Shown here piece after piece: positions 45,269 through 56,893 of a stretch of DNA of 64,000 bases (positions within the stretch are counted from its first letter, which is position 1; every line of letters starts with the position of its first letter). The position numbers and the translations under genes were made by a program. Below the pieces are notes generated by a model. The model did not search any database. It worked only from the letters and a program-made list of their open reading frames with translations, and was not told where the DNA came from. This DNA comes from Nematostella vectensis (Eukaryota; Cnidaria; Anthozoa; Actiniaria; Edwardsiidae): positions 16,667,969 to 16,731,968 of the forward strand of contig NC_064035.1 of the NCBI RefSeq assembly GCF_932526225.1. The letters run 5' to 3'.

Positions 45269-45406
45269 ATGGAAGCATACGATCTCCGTGCACCACCGCT
45301 AGCCACTGCTACCGTGGACAGAACACTGAGAGGTTCTAGGCTATCTACTAACGGACCACTAGGGGCTTTAGCAAAGGGACTCCCGCACGGGTTTAACGAC
45401 TGTTAG
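45269..45406 (+). other. Upstream ORF, 45 codons, before the TRIM-NHL gene
   Basis: ATG at 45269 follows a possible splice acceptor (gatttctag at about 45237) and opens a frame ending TAG at 45406, 41 bases before the TRIM start and in a different frame. It may be a leader ORF in the mRNA. Codon content gives no family. Confidence 0.35.
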
Positions 45407-45447
45407 TTATTTGGAGCCAAAAGCCATTACTGTACTCCAGCTTGCTT

Positions 45448-47604
45448 ATGTTTACAAGCGCAGTTTTACCGCCAGACCTGGTCGTAATTCGAGATCTAAA
45501 AATCAGAGGTATGGACAAAAAGCGCTACGTCGACTTACACGAAGAACTGCTGCGAAAGAAATTCTACGACAATGTTATGAACTGTATATTTACGAGCAAA
45601 ACACAACCTTCGTCACTAGATCCAGGAATTCTTAATGGCTATATTGCGGAGTTTGTAGCCATTAGTAACACCAATAGTTCAAGATTTCATAAATCCCACT
45701 CTTCGTTCCCTATTTCGCACAAAAAATCACATAAGCCTCAAAAAGAATTGGGTTATTACAACTTTCAAAATGCACTACAGGATATTCCCGAAGAGCAATC
45801 GGAATTCTCGGATATGTTGGAGAACTGTCCCGATCATAGCCAGGAGGTATTGAAGTATTTTTGCGAGACTTGTGATGAGCCGATATGTTTGGACTGCACT
45901 ATGGCGGATCATAGAAAACACAGGTTTTGTTATCTGAGTGATGTCTACCACAAACAAACACACAACCTCGGTACTCTGTTAAGCCAGGGTAAGACAGAAA
46001 TCGAGACAACAAGGAAGTCACTGAATGAGGTCAAAACACTCTTGAGTACTTTAAACGACGGAAAAAAAGCGATGGAAAACGCGATTCATGAGAACACCAA
46101 GCGACTAACTCAAGCACTTTTTGATAGGGAAAAGGAACTTCTCCAGGCTGTCGACTCGGCTTATCAGAATAAAGAGACTTTTCTTAGCAAGGAAAAGGAG
46201 CACTTGGAGTTGATTCTTGAACGGTTAAACGGCAGTTGTCATTGTACTGAGAAAGCAATCAAAATCGGTAACGAGCTGGAAATGTTAGTAATCCAAAAAC
46301 ATCTGAAGCGGAAACTAAACGAGGTGAAAAACACAAGACGTGATTTTAGTTCGACCGAGTTTCGCAGCGTACATTATTCAGAGCGCGAGGATGCGGTCTC
46401 ATTAGTGAGGGAATCCATGGGAGATATTATAGTGTCTGACACCTGCGCGGAGTTATCGATGGCCGAAGGTGAGGGTCTGAGGAGGGCGAAGCTTGGCGCT
46501 CCCGCCGATATTGTCGTCACTGCTATGGACTTCAATGAGAAGCGTCGGCTCCACGGTGGAGACACCGTCACTGTCAATGTAAAGAGCCCCTCCCGTCAAC
46601 TCCAGCCCCCGGTAGAGGACAAAGGGGACGGTACCTACTGCGCCTCATTCACTCCAAGCGAAAGCGGAGACCACGAGGTCGCCATAGAGATTCACAAAAA
46701 GCCGATTAAGCATAGCCCATTTCTTGTGCATGTAGCAAGCCCACGGGATTATGCCTCGATCGCGCGACCTTTTCTAGTGTTCGGTTCGTACGGCGAGGGG
46801 AAAGGGAAGTTTAAGCTGCCGTGTGGTGTGACGGTCGATAGGTCAGGACGCATCATTGTAACAGACTGCCATAACCACCGAGTTCAGATATTTGACCAGG
46901 AAGGGCGGTATTTACGAAGCTTTGGTTCCTTGGGAGAAAAGAATGGACAACTAAACAACCCAACGGATGTATGTGTTGACAAGAATGACAATATATTTGT
47001 ATGTGACAAAGACAACCATAGAATTCAGAGCTTCACAAAGGAGGGGCTCTTCTTATCTAAGTTTGGAAGATATGGCGACGAGCCGGGATGTTTGAAGCGT
47101 CCATGGGGGATTACTATAAGCAGCAATGGTCACGTGGTGGTGACAGATCGCATTAATAGTCGGGTCCAAGTGTTTAAAGAGGATGGCAGCTTAATTAAGG
47201 TAGTCGGTAGCCATGGCAGTGGTGATGGACACTTGGACAACCCATACCACGCAGTTGTCTCGGCCGATGGCACCGTCTACGTAACAGACGGTAATAACCA
47301 CAGGGTTCAAGTCTTTGACTCCAACGGCAATAACATCAAGAATTTTGGAAATGACGCCGCGCTCGAAAACGCTAAGCTGAAGTACCCGACAGGCATTGCG
47401 CTCGACAACGAGGGTCACGTGCTCGTTGGGGACCAATACAATCACAGGATTCAGGTGTTTGACTTAGAGGGGGAGCTAGTCACGAGTATCACCGCGGGAC
47501 TTCAGGGCCCGGGCCAATCGTGTTATCCGAAGGGCCTTGCGGTCACGCCTGAAGGCCGAATTGTGCTCGTAGATAGTGATAATCATAGAGTAGTCATCTT
47601 GTAA
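45448..47604 (+). CDS. RING-less TRIM-NHL protein (B-box 2, coiled coil, filamin, NHL), intronless
   Basis: 718 residues from ATG 45448. Relatives (TRIM71, TRIM2/3, Brat) bind RNA through the NHL propeller and regulate mRNA. A B-box 2 zinc site is complete: C127, H130, C139, C142, C147, C150, H155, H158. A coiled coil follows (about 165-310), then a filamin/ABP280 repeat (about 343-430, GAPADIVVTAMD to KHSPFLVHV) and six NHL repeats to the C-terminus (FKLPCGVTVDRSGRIIVTDCHNHRVQIF and so on). The N-terminal 120 residues have no RING cysteine pattern and no B-box 1, and the frame has a stop just upstream, so a RING is absent unless carried by an unseen 5' exon. Ubiquitin-ligase activity is therefore unlikely. 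Confidence 0.9.
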   Translation: MFTSAVLPPDLVVIRDLKIRGMDKKRYVDLHEELLRKKFYDNVMNCIFTSKTQPSSLDPGILNGYIAEFVAISNTNSSRFHKSHSSFPISHKKSHKPQKELGYYNFQNALQDIPEEQSEFSDMLENCPDHSQEVLKYFCETCDEPICLDCTMADHRKHRFCYLSDVYHKQTHNLGTLLSQGKTEIETTRKSLNEVKTLLSTLNDGKKAMENAIHENTKRLTQALFDREKELLQAVDSAYQNKETFLSKEKEHLELILERLNGSCHCTEKAIKIGNELEMLVIQKHLKRKLNEVKNTRRDFSSTEFRSVHYSEREDAVSLVRESMGDIIVSDTCAELSMAEGEGLRRAKLGAPADIVVTAMDFNEKRRLHGGDTVTVNVKSPSRQLQPPVEDKGDGTYCASFTPSESGDHEVAIEIHKKPIKHSPFLVHVASPRDYASIARPFLVFGSYGEGKGKFKLPCGVTVDRSGRIIVTDCHNHRVQIFDQEGRYLRSFGSLGEKNGQLNNPTDVCVDKNDNIFVCDKDNHRIQSFTKEGLFLSKFGRYGDEPGCLKRPWGITISSNGHVVVTDRINSRVQVFKEDGSLIKVVGSHGSGDGHLDNPYHAVVSADGTVYVTDGNNHRVQVFDSNGNNIKNFGNDAALENAKLKYPTGIALDNEGHVLVGDQYNHRIQVFDLEGELVTSITAGLQGPGQSCYPKGLAVTPEGRIVLVDSDNHRVVIL

Positions 47605-48779
47605 CCAAAATCATGTACTATGGAGATTTGCAATGAGAAATCACGGGACTTTCTCGCATCATATTGGTCAGATTTTTATCAGAAACTAGCCCCCCCCCCC
47701 CTTCCCCCAGAAAAATTAGGTCCACTTTTTCGGATTTCGCCCCCCCCCCCCCCCCCCTTCCCCCCAGAAAAATTAGGTCCACTTTTTCGGATTTCGCCCC
47801 CCCCCCCCTCCCTTGTATACGGGCCTGGAAAGTCATTTTATTTCTAAGTACAAAAGTACTTAGGTACTTTTTCTTTCCTTATTTTTTATCCATGGATTTG
47901 TATGCATTTTCAGAAAAGTCGTATTTTTTTACACATCAAGCTTCCATAAGTAAACTTCTCATAACAATTGTTTGTCTTTGAATTTTAAGGAGCGACACTT
48001 TGGCCAACATTTTCACCTCAAAGTGCAAAAATAATCGATAGCAAAAATGTGCATAAATTAACAGATTTTTATCATTCATAAAATGATATATTTGAAAAAA
48101 GGAATACAAACCATTAAAGTCAAGAAAATATTTGTGAAAGTTCACATAATAATCTACCCGATGTTTGCACTATGTTTGCAGAATTATTCTCTCCCGAAGT
48201 CAAAACCAAGAAAATATAGCTGCCCTTTTGTCCTACTGAAGTGGCTGAAGCCCAAGTCCCGTCATGAGCCAACAATATTTAGTTAAGTTCCACTCTGAAA
48301 GCATGAAACATAAGTATCCCGCTTCGATTTTTTTTTTAAACTGATTGAGTTTCGAGGTTTCGCGCCTACATGAATTATGAAACAAACGCGTCTATTCAAA
48401 TTATTGCCCTTCTATTCAAATACCCCCACCTGACCGATCCACCCAGGAGGATCCTGAAGGGGTAAAACGGGAGCTGGGATTCGCCTTATTATAGGGTTAT
48501 AGGCCGGGAAAACGGGATTAGGGTTACCGGACCGGGAACAGTAATAGACGTGCTTTAACGGGATTTTTCTAATCTCTTCTTGTTTATGCTGAAAACGTTG
48601 TTAATCTATAAAATTTTTCGCTTTTTAAGAGCTTTTTAATAGTCAGAACTTCAAAAAACCTTGCTGGTCAGCGGACCCAACTACTCGCGAAGGTCAGCGG
48701 TTGCCAGTGCGTGTCGGTATTCCTGTGTGCATCGACCAGCATGCACAGAACGGCCCGCACAGAACGACGGAAATCCAAT
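47605..48779. other. Intergenic with C-rich dispersed repeat
   Basis: Bases about 47655-47830 are a repeat in which agaaaaattaggtccacttt plus ttcggatttcgccc occurs twice, separated by C-runs; its right end reads tatacgggcctgg, recalling the AGGCCCGTACCC family. Mostly AT-rich otherwise. About 48450-48560 has repeats of cgggat and accggg phrases. Confidence 0.65.
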
Positions 48780-48803
48780 ATGGCGGATGAAAAGTTAAAG
48801 TGA
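48780..48803 (+). promoter_or_regulatory. Seven-codon upstream ORF in a YY1-like motif, PEX12 leader
   Basis: ccaatatggcggatgaaaag opens a tiny ORF closed by TGA 81 bases before the PEX12 start. The AATATGGCGG motif is the same as at the ACP1 start. It may mark the transcription start region and dampen translation of the main frame. Confidence 0.5.
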
Positions 48804-48883
48804 AACAGGCGAGACCATTAGCATTCTTCATAATTTAACGCATTTTGAATAACTTCAAGCGGGAGAAACAAGCTTTAGACTCA

Positions 48884-50644
48884 ATGGCAGAGTTTGGCGC
48901 GCATTTAAATCAAAATGCAAGCTCTGAACGTCCTACAATATTTGAAGTCATCGCTCAGGAATCTATGACAAGCGTGTTACGTCCTGCCGTAAATTACGCT
49001 TTGAAGATCATAGCCAGCTCTAGGCCGGACCGATTAGGATGGCTTTGGCGCTATGGAGAGGAACTTTACACAGCACTAGACTTGATGGTGCAGAACTACT
49101 TTTTGCGCAAATATGGTGGTTCTTTTTCGGAGCATTTCTATGGTTTGAAACGAGCTCCATGTGAAGCAAGCCACCCCTGGACATTCCCTGTTAGAACCAC
49201 AAGTATTACAGCAAGAACTATACTATCTGATAAACAACGATACTTATCCCTGCTTGCACTTGTTGTAGTCCCGTACCTTAGGTTAAAGATGGACCAGTAT
49301 TTTAACAGACTGAAGGAGGAGAATCTACATGCGAATACTGCATATTCTCCCAGAAGACAAGCTCTGGTTTTGCACATAAAAAAGATCTTACTTTCTGTGT
49401 ACCCATTTCTTCACTGCGTATGGGAGAGTACTTTTCTAGGTTACCAAATGCTCTACATGTTTTCACGTTGTGATTCCCACTCGCCCCTTGTTCACTGGAT
49501 TGGATTAAAGCTACAAAGACTTTCAAAGGAGGATATTCTCGCCCAAGTAGTTCACAAGGACATCTTCTTTCCCTTTGTGGGAAAAAAATGGAAGGACTTA
49601 ATCATATCTTTACCTCTGGCAATTCCAAACATACTTGCAAAGATGCTAGCAAATGGGTTGCCCTTGTTAGTATTTTTCTTAAAGTTCATGGAGTGGTGGT
49701 ATTCTAGCGAGAATTCACAGACTGTGACAATGGTTACACAGCTGCCAATTCCACCACCTCCACCCAAACCTAAGGTAACATTATTGGCCTTTATGTTAAA
49801 TAAGGTGTTCCACCTCTATGCTTGTCTTGGGACCCTTTGAGATTTTGGGTTGTGATCTAACTTGTGATATGAGATCAAGACTCAAATTGATTAACGTAGA
49901 ATGAATTCACTTACAGCGACATGTTTAGAGAAAAACACAGGGTTGGGTCCAGAGCAATAAATCATTCTAAGTTGAACTCTTACATATGCTCAAAATGGAA
50001 TCCTTATAGCTCCAATAATAGGTCACTAGATCCATCTAGGAGCTTTTTTCTATCCAAAATGCACCAACAATTAAATGCCTTCTTAACAGACAAATTTGTC
50101 GGCGTCAAATGTTTTCAGTGGTTAACATCCCAGTACACATGAGAAGGGTGGAACCTGGACCCCTCCTCTGGAAATGTGCCTGCACTAATTAGTAAGTGGG
50201 GCATTTAAATGAACTAGTGATACTTCAGATTTTTTATGGGAGATGTTTTTTTTATGTTAAGCAAAGGTAACTTGACACAAACTAGAACAGTGTTAGTCTT
50301 CTTGTTTCCTGACTTTTCTTTACATGAGAAGCAAACGGTTATCTAATACATGTCACATTGACACTTAGTGTCATCTGCTGTTTATAGCCCTTGTGCTCAC
50401 TTATGATTATATTTTCTGTGAATTCCAGCCTGCAGAGTATGGCTTGTCCTTGCCTAGTCACCCTGCGCAGTGCCCTCTTTGTGCGAAGGTCAGGACTAAC
50501 CCCACTGCCCTGTCGACCTGTGGCTATGTATTCTGCTATCCTTGCATTTACCGCTACCTTGGTCAACATGGCTGTTGTCCTGTCACTCACCTGCCAAGCA
50601 CACAGCAGCAGCTTGTTAGAATATATGTCAGCGATGACATGTGA
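48884..50644 (+). CDS. PEX12: Peroxin-12, peroxisomal RING-type ubiquitin ligase subunit
   Basis: Integral peroxisomal membrane protein that, with PEX2 and PEX10, ubiquitinates the PEX5 receptor for recycling. Two exons: 48884-49774 (donor AAG/gtaaca) and 50429-50644 (acceptor attccag), phase 0, 368 residues (human 359). N-terminal Pex2/Pex12 domain: RPTIFEVIAQESM, RPAVNYALKII, LYTALDLMVQNYFL, SFSEHFYGLKR, then hydrophobic membrane segments and a proline run PIPPPPPKPK at the exon junction. The C-terminal RING begins CPLCAKVRTNPTALSTCGYVFCYPC; like other PEX12 proteins it keeps only part of the zinc ligands. ATG 48884 was chosen as the first in-frame ATG and by family alignment. Confidence 0.96.
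49940..50165. repeat. Dispersed repeat, inverted partner of 22.44-22.63 kb
   Basis: ataggtcactagatccatct followed by aggagcttttttctatccaa is the reverse complement of the copy in the CCDC177 intron. In the PEX12 intron. Confidence 0.6.
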
Positions 50645-52107
50645 TCAGAATAATGTACTTTATCAATTTACTTGTTCAAATCTTTAATGACAGGGGCAGA
50701 TCCAGGAGTTGGAAAAGGGGGGAGCGAAGCAAGGGTTAAAAAAAGGGGGACACAGATTAATTGTTCTTCCATGGATTTCCTTATATTTCTTATCATTTTT
50801 AAGCCAAATATCTGAAAATATGGGCCCGGGCCCTGCTCGGCCCACCCCTAGATCTGCCCCCGAATGGGATTTGGCTGATTGACTTGCCTTGAGCCCATGG
50901 GTATTTTTAAGGGATAACATTTGATTTCTAGATATTATAAATTAGATGTTGGGAATATACCTGTTGGATACATTGTCATTCCATCAAAATTGTACATCTG
51001 AAGACTAATAGAAAAAAGTTAACATTATTCAAGGTTGTCAGTCATGATTTGGATATTTGGAATCCTGTGCCACGTGGATGGGAGGGGGGGGGGGGGGGGT
51101 GGCACAAGGCAGCGTGTGGGAATGTACAGTATATTTATTACTCTTGGACCCCAGGGGAAAAAATCATACATAGTCCCTTGGTTTTTAGGTTCATGATTGA
51201 AGTCAATGTAGAGATGGTAGATATCAACAATGTTATTTTTTCTATCAAATTTGAAAAATTTTTGTTTACTATTTCTACAGATGCTGGAATACTAAACTAA
51301 GTTCATTTGGTGGATAGAATCAGTTATATACAATTTAAAACAAAAGTTTAAGAAAATCTATAAGATATAATTTATGTAATAAATAGGTTCATGTTTCACT
51401 GTGAAGATTCAAATTGATCTAAGTCACTGCTAGACTCCAAGCAGTAGCCTCTGTGTCCAGTGTCACTTTTCTGTTTGGGAGAGAAGTGAAATGCTTGACA
51501 CATCAAAGGTTGCTTGCAGCCTTAATCACTGCCCTGTTTTACCAATCCAAGATTCATCAACCCTCATTGCCCCCAATTATATTTAAGAGATCCCCATGTT
51601 GGCAAGGTAATTAAAACACAATGTACCAGGGACATCACCTGTAGGGGTCCCATGGATTTTGGTCTTGTTCTCCAGTGACCCATTTTCAGCTAAAAATCTT
51701 ACTAATTAGCAAGTAAAAAACAAACTGTGGTTCTCCCAACTCTGACAAGAAGTTTCCTGGATTTAGATAACATTTCACCATTTTTTCCTATCCCATAGTT
51801 TGCCATCCCTGGTGTAGTACCATATGGTTGCTTATTAAATACTCACACTTAATTGTGTCAATAGAGAAACTGACACATGGCTCTTTTAAATTTTTCATTT
51901 AATGCTCTTTATTACTGTTTCACTATAAGAAAGTGACACTGAGAGCCATGTTTGCTTTTGAAGGCTTAGCCCATTGAACAATTTGCTCAATTTGATTTCT
52001 AATTTGAACAGCTGTCCAAAGAGAAAAACTTAGTTACATAGGTTCAATTACTGTTCCATTCATCCTCCTGACTTACTAATTTATTAATTTCTAAAACTAT
52101 AGAATGT
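50645..52107. other. Convergent 3' spacer, PEX12 / DNAJC22
   Basis: Holds the MITE at 50691-50862, a G-run at 51084-51098 and AT-rich 3' UTR-like sequence. No gene seen. Confidence 0.6.
50691..50862. mobile_element. 172-bp MITE, CAGGGGCAGATCCAGG ends
   Basis: Left caggggcagatccagg, right cctagatctgcccccg, inverted with two or three mismatches. Flanking aatga and aatgg may be a target duplication. Confidence 0.72.
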
Positions 52108-53199
52108 CTAAAACTCTGTCTTCTCTCTTGATGATGCATTATAGTCCGAGTCAGTTCGTGTATTTTTACTAGCTCTCTTAGTCTTGAGTTTGGAGAGAAT
52201 CTCATAGGCTTCTTGGATTTCCATGAAGTGTTTTTGAGCTTCTTCCTTGTTATCTCTATGTCTGTCTGGGTGCCATTTCATTGCAAGTTTCTTGTATCTC
52301 TTTTTTATTTCTTCCTGGGTTGCATCCTCTGTTAAACCAAGCACACGATATGAGTTTTTCTCTCCTCTCGGGTCCAAGGCCTTGACAAAGTCGTCATAGA
52401 GATTCTGCCATCCATTCTTTTGACCTTCATCGTACAATTGCCAAAGAACATCCTTGAATTCTAGCCACACAGGGGAGTTAAAGAAGTGGTTCACTGCATC
52501 CCTCAGTTTGATCGTTTCCCCATCTTCAGTTGTGACCTCAGCATTGAAATAAATAAATGATCCCCACAAGGCACACATGATCAAACCTCCTAGGGCTAAT
52601 ACTTGCACACGTCTACACAGAGATCTCTTCTCTTGCTTGATTTCCTTCCGGTATTCACGTTTATATTGGAACAACATTGCACCAAAGAGTGCAACATACA
52701 TGTTTCCAGCTTCGTCTCCATTGATAAATGTAATAGATGCATAGGATACTAGACAGCCAATTAGCGCATACTTGAAGTCCCCCCTCTCTCTTCCGATGTT
52801 CCCAACGAGATAGATCCCCGAAGCAACAGCTAAGGGGACCCACAAAGCAGGCGTCCACTTGGGGGCCGATTCAGGAATTGCTAAGCGTGTTAGAATACCA
52901 TAAAAGTATCCTACAAGCATTTGCCCGGCAAATCGAGTAGTACTGAATGGCGGTTCTTTCCTGAGTTTAATCTTGCGTTTAAGTTCTTCTATATAGTAGT
53001 GATCTTCGTTCGCATCCTCTACGTATTCTGGAATTCGCCAAAGATCGCGCAACCAACCGAGTCCGAAAACGCCGCCAAACGTCGACCACCACACAAAAGC
53101 TTGAATATCTCGACCAAGATAAAAATGATGTAAACCAAGCCAGCCTAATTTGAACCAAATAATGTAAGTAAGAAGTAGACTTTTCTTTCTCTCTACCAT
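52108..53199 (-). CDS. DNAJC22: DnaJ homolog subfamily C member 22, intronless
   Basis: Multi-pass membrane co-chaperone; the fly ortholog Wurst is needed for clathrin-dependent endocytosis. 363 residues from ATG 53199. A TM2-like N-terminus contains [11 protein letters not shown] and [18 protein letters not shown], followed by several hydrophobic segments ([52 protein letters not shown]). The J domain is C-terminal (about 284-337): [20 protein letters not shown], intact HPD in KWHPDRH, then [12 protein letters not shown]. Order and spacing match human DNAJC22 (341 residues). The frame is open upstream to a GTG, but the first ATG fits the family start. Confidence 0.96.
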   Translation of the reverse strand: MVERKKSLLLTYIIWFKLGWLGLHHFYLGRDIQAFVWWSTFGGVFGLGWLRDLWRIPEYVEDANEDHYYIEELKRKIKLRKEPPFSTTRFAGQMLVGYFYGILTRLAIPESAPKWTPALWVPLAVASGIYLVGNIGRERGDFKYALIGCLVSYASITFINGDEAGNMYVALFGAMLFQYKREYRKEIKQEKRSLCRRVQVLALGGLIMCALWGSFIYFNAEVTTEDGETIKLRDAVNHFFNSPVWLEFKDVLWQLYDEGQKNGWQNLYDDFVKALDPRGEKNSYRVLGLTEDATQEEIKKRYKKLAMKWHPDRHRDNKEEAQKHFMEIQEAYEILSKLKTKRASKNTRTDSDYNASSREKTEF

Positions 53200-54900
53200 G
53201 ATTGAACGATTGTTGTTAAACTTCTGCACAAGATATAAGTTTTTGCCGAAACCTTTCAGAGTAACATTAACTGAGCGACCGCCCGGCTAACTAATTTATG
53301 GCCTCGGTCTCACGGGGCGAGCTCTTATTGGCTGAGGTTCTGCAACATGGGGAACTCTTATTGGGGGATCATTTCGCGGGAAAAATAGCGAAAATGACGT
53401 CAAAACAACCATTACATTTTAGAATTCATTTGCTTTATTTAAGTTTTTGAAAGAGATCAATGTGCACCTGAGTAAATAAACGTAAATCACTAGCTCAAAG
53501 ACAATAGATTTTATAGCTTTATTAAATATTCAAAGTACCACTGGCACCACCTTACAGGTCGCTGTGACCTCTGTGAAATAGGAGAAGCGGAACCGAAGCT
53601 CCTTGGAGTGACAAGTGTTGTAAAACGTTGTCCTATAATTCCACTGATTAGGTTCGAAGTGCTTGTATTCCGCAGAGACTCTGATAGGAGGGTCTCAATG
53701 GAGGTACCTGATTTACGGTTAACGGTTAAAAATTAACCGTTTTTATTAACCTTTGAAAAAAACGCCGTTTTTACGGTTAATGGTCAGTTTTTTTTTTTTT
53801 TTAATTAAACCTTTATGCTTAATAAGTTTCTTTAGCCATTTTACGGTTAACAGTCCCATTGAGACCCTCTGGTAGCCTCTTATTGCAGAACTTTAGAAGA
53901 CCTCAAATATTTGGGAGGGGGCAAGATACACAGAAACATTAAGAGAGAAATGGGGTACAGCCACGTCTCTAAAAGTCATTTCCTCAGAATATTGGGGACC
54001 ACGTTCCCATAGTGGCCCACCCAAGACAAGGGAGCGTAAAACAACGCCCGTTTATTCTCGGGGATCCATAGCGACATGGGGTCCGGTCTTCGCATCTACG
54101 AGGATGGCGCCCGTTGTTTCCCTAGGGTGGAAAACGATCTTATAAAGAGTTCCATATCCGTATACACTTTGGGGACCGATCATGAGCAAACCTAGCTAGT
54201 ATTCCACTGAAACCCTTACACTGGAAACTATAAAATATTTTTTTGAGATATCAATTTAAGCGGCTGTGCCGTTCTTATCTTTGGAGCATTTTAATAAGGA
54301 AATAGGCAGAAATAGTAAACACAGGTTTAGGATAGGAAATTTAGTATTCTTGTTTATGTACCTATGTAAGCCTTTCTAACGGCTTTCGAAGACCAGGATT
54401 CAGTCATTTATACGTTACCCATGAACCACTGCGGGTAACGGATACATTGATTCTAGGGTGCAAACAGTATAATACCATAATAAATTTTTAGGAATTACAC
54501 AAATGACCAATAACAATAGTACTTAATGTTGTTATTAGGTATGATCACAATTTGATTTTGCATTTTAAAACGCATCAGAATATGAGCCTTTTCATGTTTT
54601 AAGCATGTTCTTAAAACTTGATGAAATCTTGGGGTGGACGTTCTTGTGAAAAAAAAAATAGTCTTATGAAAGTGTATTCAAAACATAAACAAATAGAAAA
54701 TAAACTTGATGACGCGTCAATGGTATACCGTGCGGGTGAGTGTTTCAAAGATGAAAGTGGTGCAGATGTGAGTGAATGTGAGATGTTTTTCCTTGGAAAA
54801 CGACAAGCGTTTTGGTGCATCACCAGACAGACATCACCAGAAAAATTGTCCAAAAGAATCATTCAGTCTTTTGAAAGGTGCAATAGGAGTGATTGTCTTA
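53200..54900. other. DNAJC22 promoter and repeat-bearing intergenic stretch
   Basis: Apart from the MITE at 53688-53869 no coding or RNA gene is recognised. Open frames at 54611-54900 on both strands look like chance. Confidence 0.5.
53688..53869. mobile_element. 182-bp MITE with GAGGGTCTCAATGG ends
   Basis: Left gagggtctcaatgg, right ccattgagaccctc, perfect inverted repeats of 14. Flanks tgatag and tggtag are a near-identical 6-base duplication. The interior repeats ttttacggttaa in both orientations. Confidence 0.85.
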
Positions 54901-55820
54901 GGGAAAGTTCATTTATTATCCCTAGGGGGGGGGGGGGGGGGGGGCGAGGATACTGTGGGAGGGGGGGGGGGGGCTCGAGAAATTGCCGAGAACTAAAGGG
55001 GGGCGTCGATAAATTGTTTGGATTTTAAAATGGGGGGCCACTTATTTCTTTGGGTGTTGGCTCTACTATATAATTTGATGAAGTGTTAAATCATACTTCT
55101 TGGTTTTTAAAGTTAAAACTTGTCTCAGCTTGGGGGCAGCTTTTTGGCATGCACAATCCAGGAGTCCAGGATACGTATTAAACGTTTTACATGAAATGCA
55201 AACCTGGATACACCCTAAATACATGTTTTTATGGTTTCCGCTATATAATAGTATAAAATGCTTATGTTCCATATCTAAAATATTAACAAAACGTTTTAAT
55301 GCTATAAGCGCTCATTTTCCATCATCAAAATCCTCGCTCATATCTGATTCGCTGTCTTCCTCGCTCTTTTTCTTTTCACTTTCTTGTGCTGCGCTTTTCG
55401 CTTCTTTACGTCATCTATAGCAACCATTATCAGGTTGCAGCCTGGAGTTAGTCGCAATCACTTTTTCTGAATTAATGTTTTCAGCCAATTCCTTCCCCTC
55501 CACATTGTCCAGCTTGCAGCTAATCTCTTGATCGCGTTTCTTTGACATTGTCATTGCTAGGTTTTTCTATAAATAACCCAGTACAGTCAATAATGAGGAA
55601 AACATCCTCATAGCAAGGCTGGAAGCACCTGGGGAGGTTTCTTCTTATTTGCTCACGGTCTGGTAGAAATGTTATTTGCTCCAAGCAATGACAAACGCGG
55701 TCAAGCCATGTTGCAACAATTTCGGACACCTTTTGCTGCGAAACATTAAACCGATCGGCCAAATTCTTCTCCAGCAAACCCACTCGCAATCTCAACAATC
55801 CATACATGTCCGATACACCA
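54901..55820 (-). mobile_element. Broken PIF/Harbinger DNA transposon
   Basis: The end gggaaagttcatttattatccc at 54901, preceded by TTA, is the same terminal repeat as the 11.15-13.27 kb element. Inside, on the minus strand, a DDE_Tnp_4-type transposase fragment is readable at about 55560-55800: LRLRVGLLEKNLADRFNVS, QQKVSEIVATWLDR, and FLIIDCTGLFIEKPS with the first catalytic Asp. The frame then stops and the remaining catalytic residues are absent. A second small decayed frame at about 55390-55550 matches pieces at 12.8-13.07 kb and 17.5-17.6 kb. The opposite terminal repeat is not found; the satellite occupies that side. Confidence 0.8.
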
Positions 55821-56893
55821 ACAAAATACCAGTTGTACGAGTCGTGAAGCAGAAATCTCCAGTGGTACAAGTGGTGTTTTCGGTATCTGGGTATTCTGTG
55901 TTGTAAAAGTTGTTTAGTGGTGTTTGGGTATCCTGTGATAAAATACCAGTGGTACGAGTCGTGAAGCAGAAATCTCCAGTGGTACAAGTGGTGTTTTGGG
56001 TATCGGGGTATCCTGTGTTGTAAAAGTTGTTTAGTGGTGTTTGGGTATCCTGTGATAAAATACCAGTGGTACGAGTCGTGAAGCAGAAATCTCCAGTGGT
56101 ACAAGTGGTGTTTTGGGTATCTGGGTATCCTGTGTTGTAAAAGTTATTTAGTGGTGTTTGGGTATCCTGTGATAAAATACCAGTGGTACGAGTCGTGAAG
56201 CAGAAATCTCCAGTGGTACAAGTGATGTTTTGGGTATCTGGGTATCCTGTGTTGTAAAAGTTGTTTTGTGGTGTTTGGGTATCCTGTGATAAAATACCAG
56301 TGGTACGAGTCGTGGAGCAGAAATCCCCAGTGGTACAAGTGGTGTTTTGGGTATCGGGGTATCCTGTGTTGTAAAAGTTGTTTAGTGGTGTTTGGGTATC
56401 CTGTGATAAAATACCAGTGGTACGAGTCGTGAAGCAGAAATCTCCAGTGGTACAAGTGGTGTTTTGGGTATATGGGTACCCTGTGTTGTAAAAGTTATTT
56501 AGTGGTGTTTGGGTATCCTGTGATAAAATACCAGTGGTACGAGTCGTGAAGCAGAAATCTCCAGTGGTACAAGTAGTGTTTTGGGTATCTGGGTATCCTG
56601 TGTTGTAAAAGTTATTTAGTGGTGCTTGGGTATCCTGTGATAAAATACCAGTGGTACGAGTCGTGAAGCAGAAATCTCCAGTGGTACAAGTAATGGTGTT
56701 TTCGGTATCTGGGTATCCTGTGTTGTAAAAGTTGTTTAGTGGTGTTTGGGTATCCTGTGATAAAATACCAGTGGTACGAGTCGTGAAGCAGAAATCTCCA
56801 GTACAAGTGGTGTTTTGGGTATCGGGGTATCCTGTGTTGTAAAAGTTATTTAGTGGTGTTTGGGTATCCTGTGATAAAATACCAGTGGTACGT
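55821..56893. repeat. 117-bp satellite, about nine copies, open in two minus frames
   Basis: Units contain taccagtggtacgagtcgtg, aagcagaaatctccagtggt and gtgtttgggtatcctgtgat. Because 117 is divisible by three, the array stays open for 374 codons in one frame (39-residue repeat with TRTTGILSQDTQTPLNN) and for shorter runs in another. Unit-to-unit identity is very high with 3-base indels keeping frame in places. It abuts the transposase N-terminal region. Taken as a satellite, not as a gene. Confidence 0.9.
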
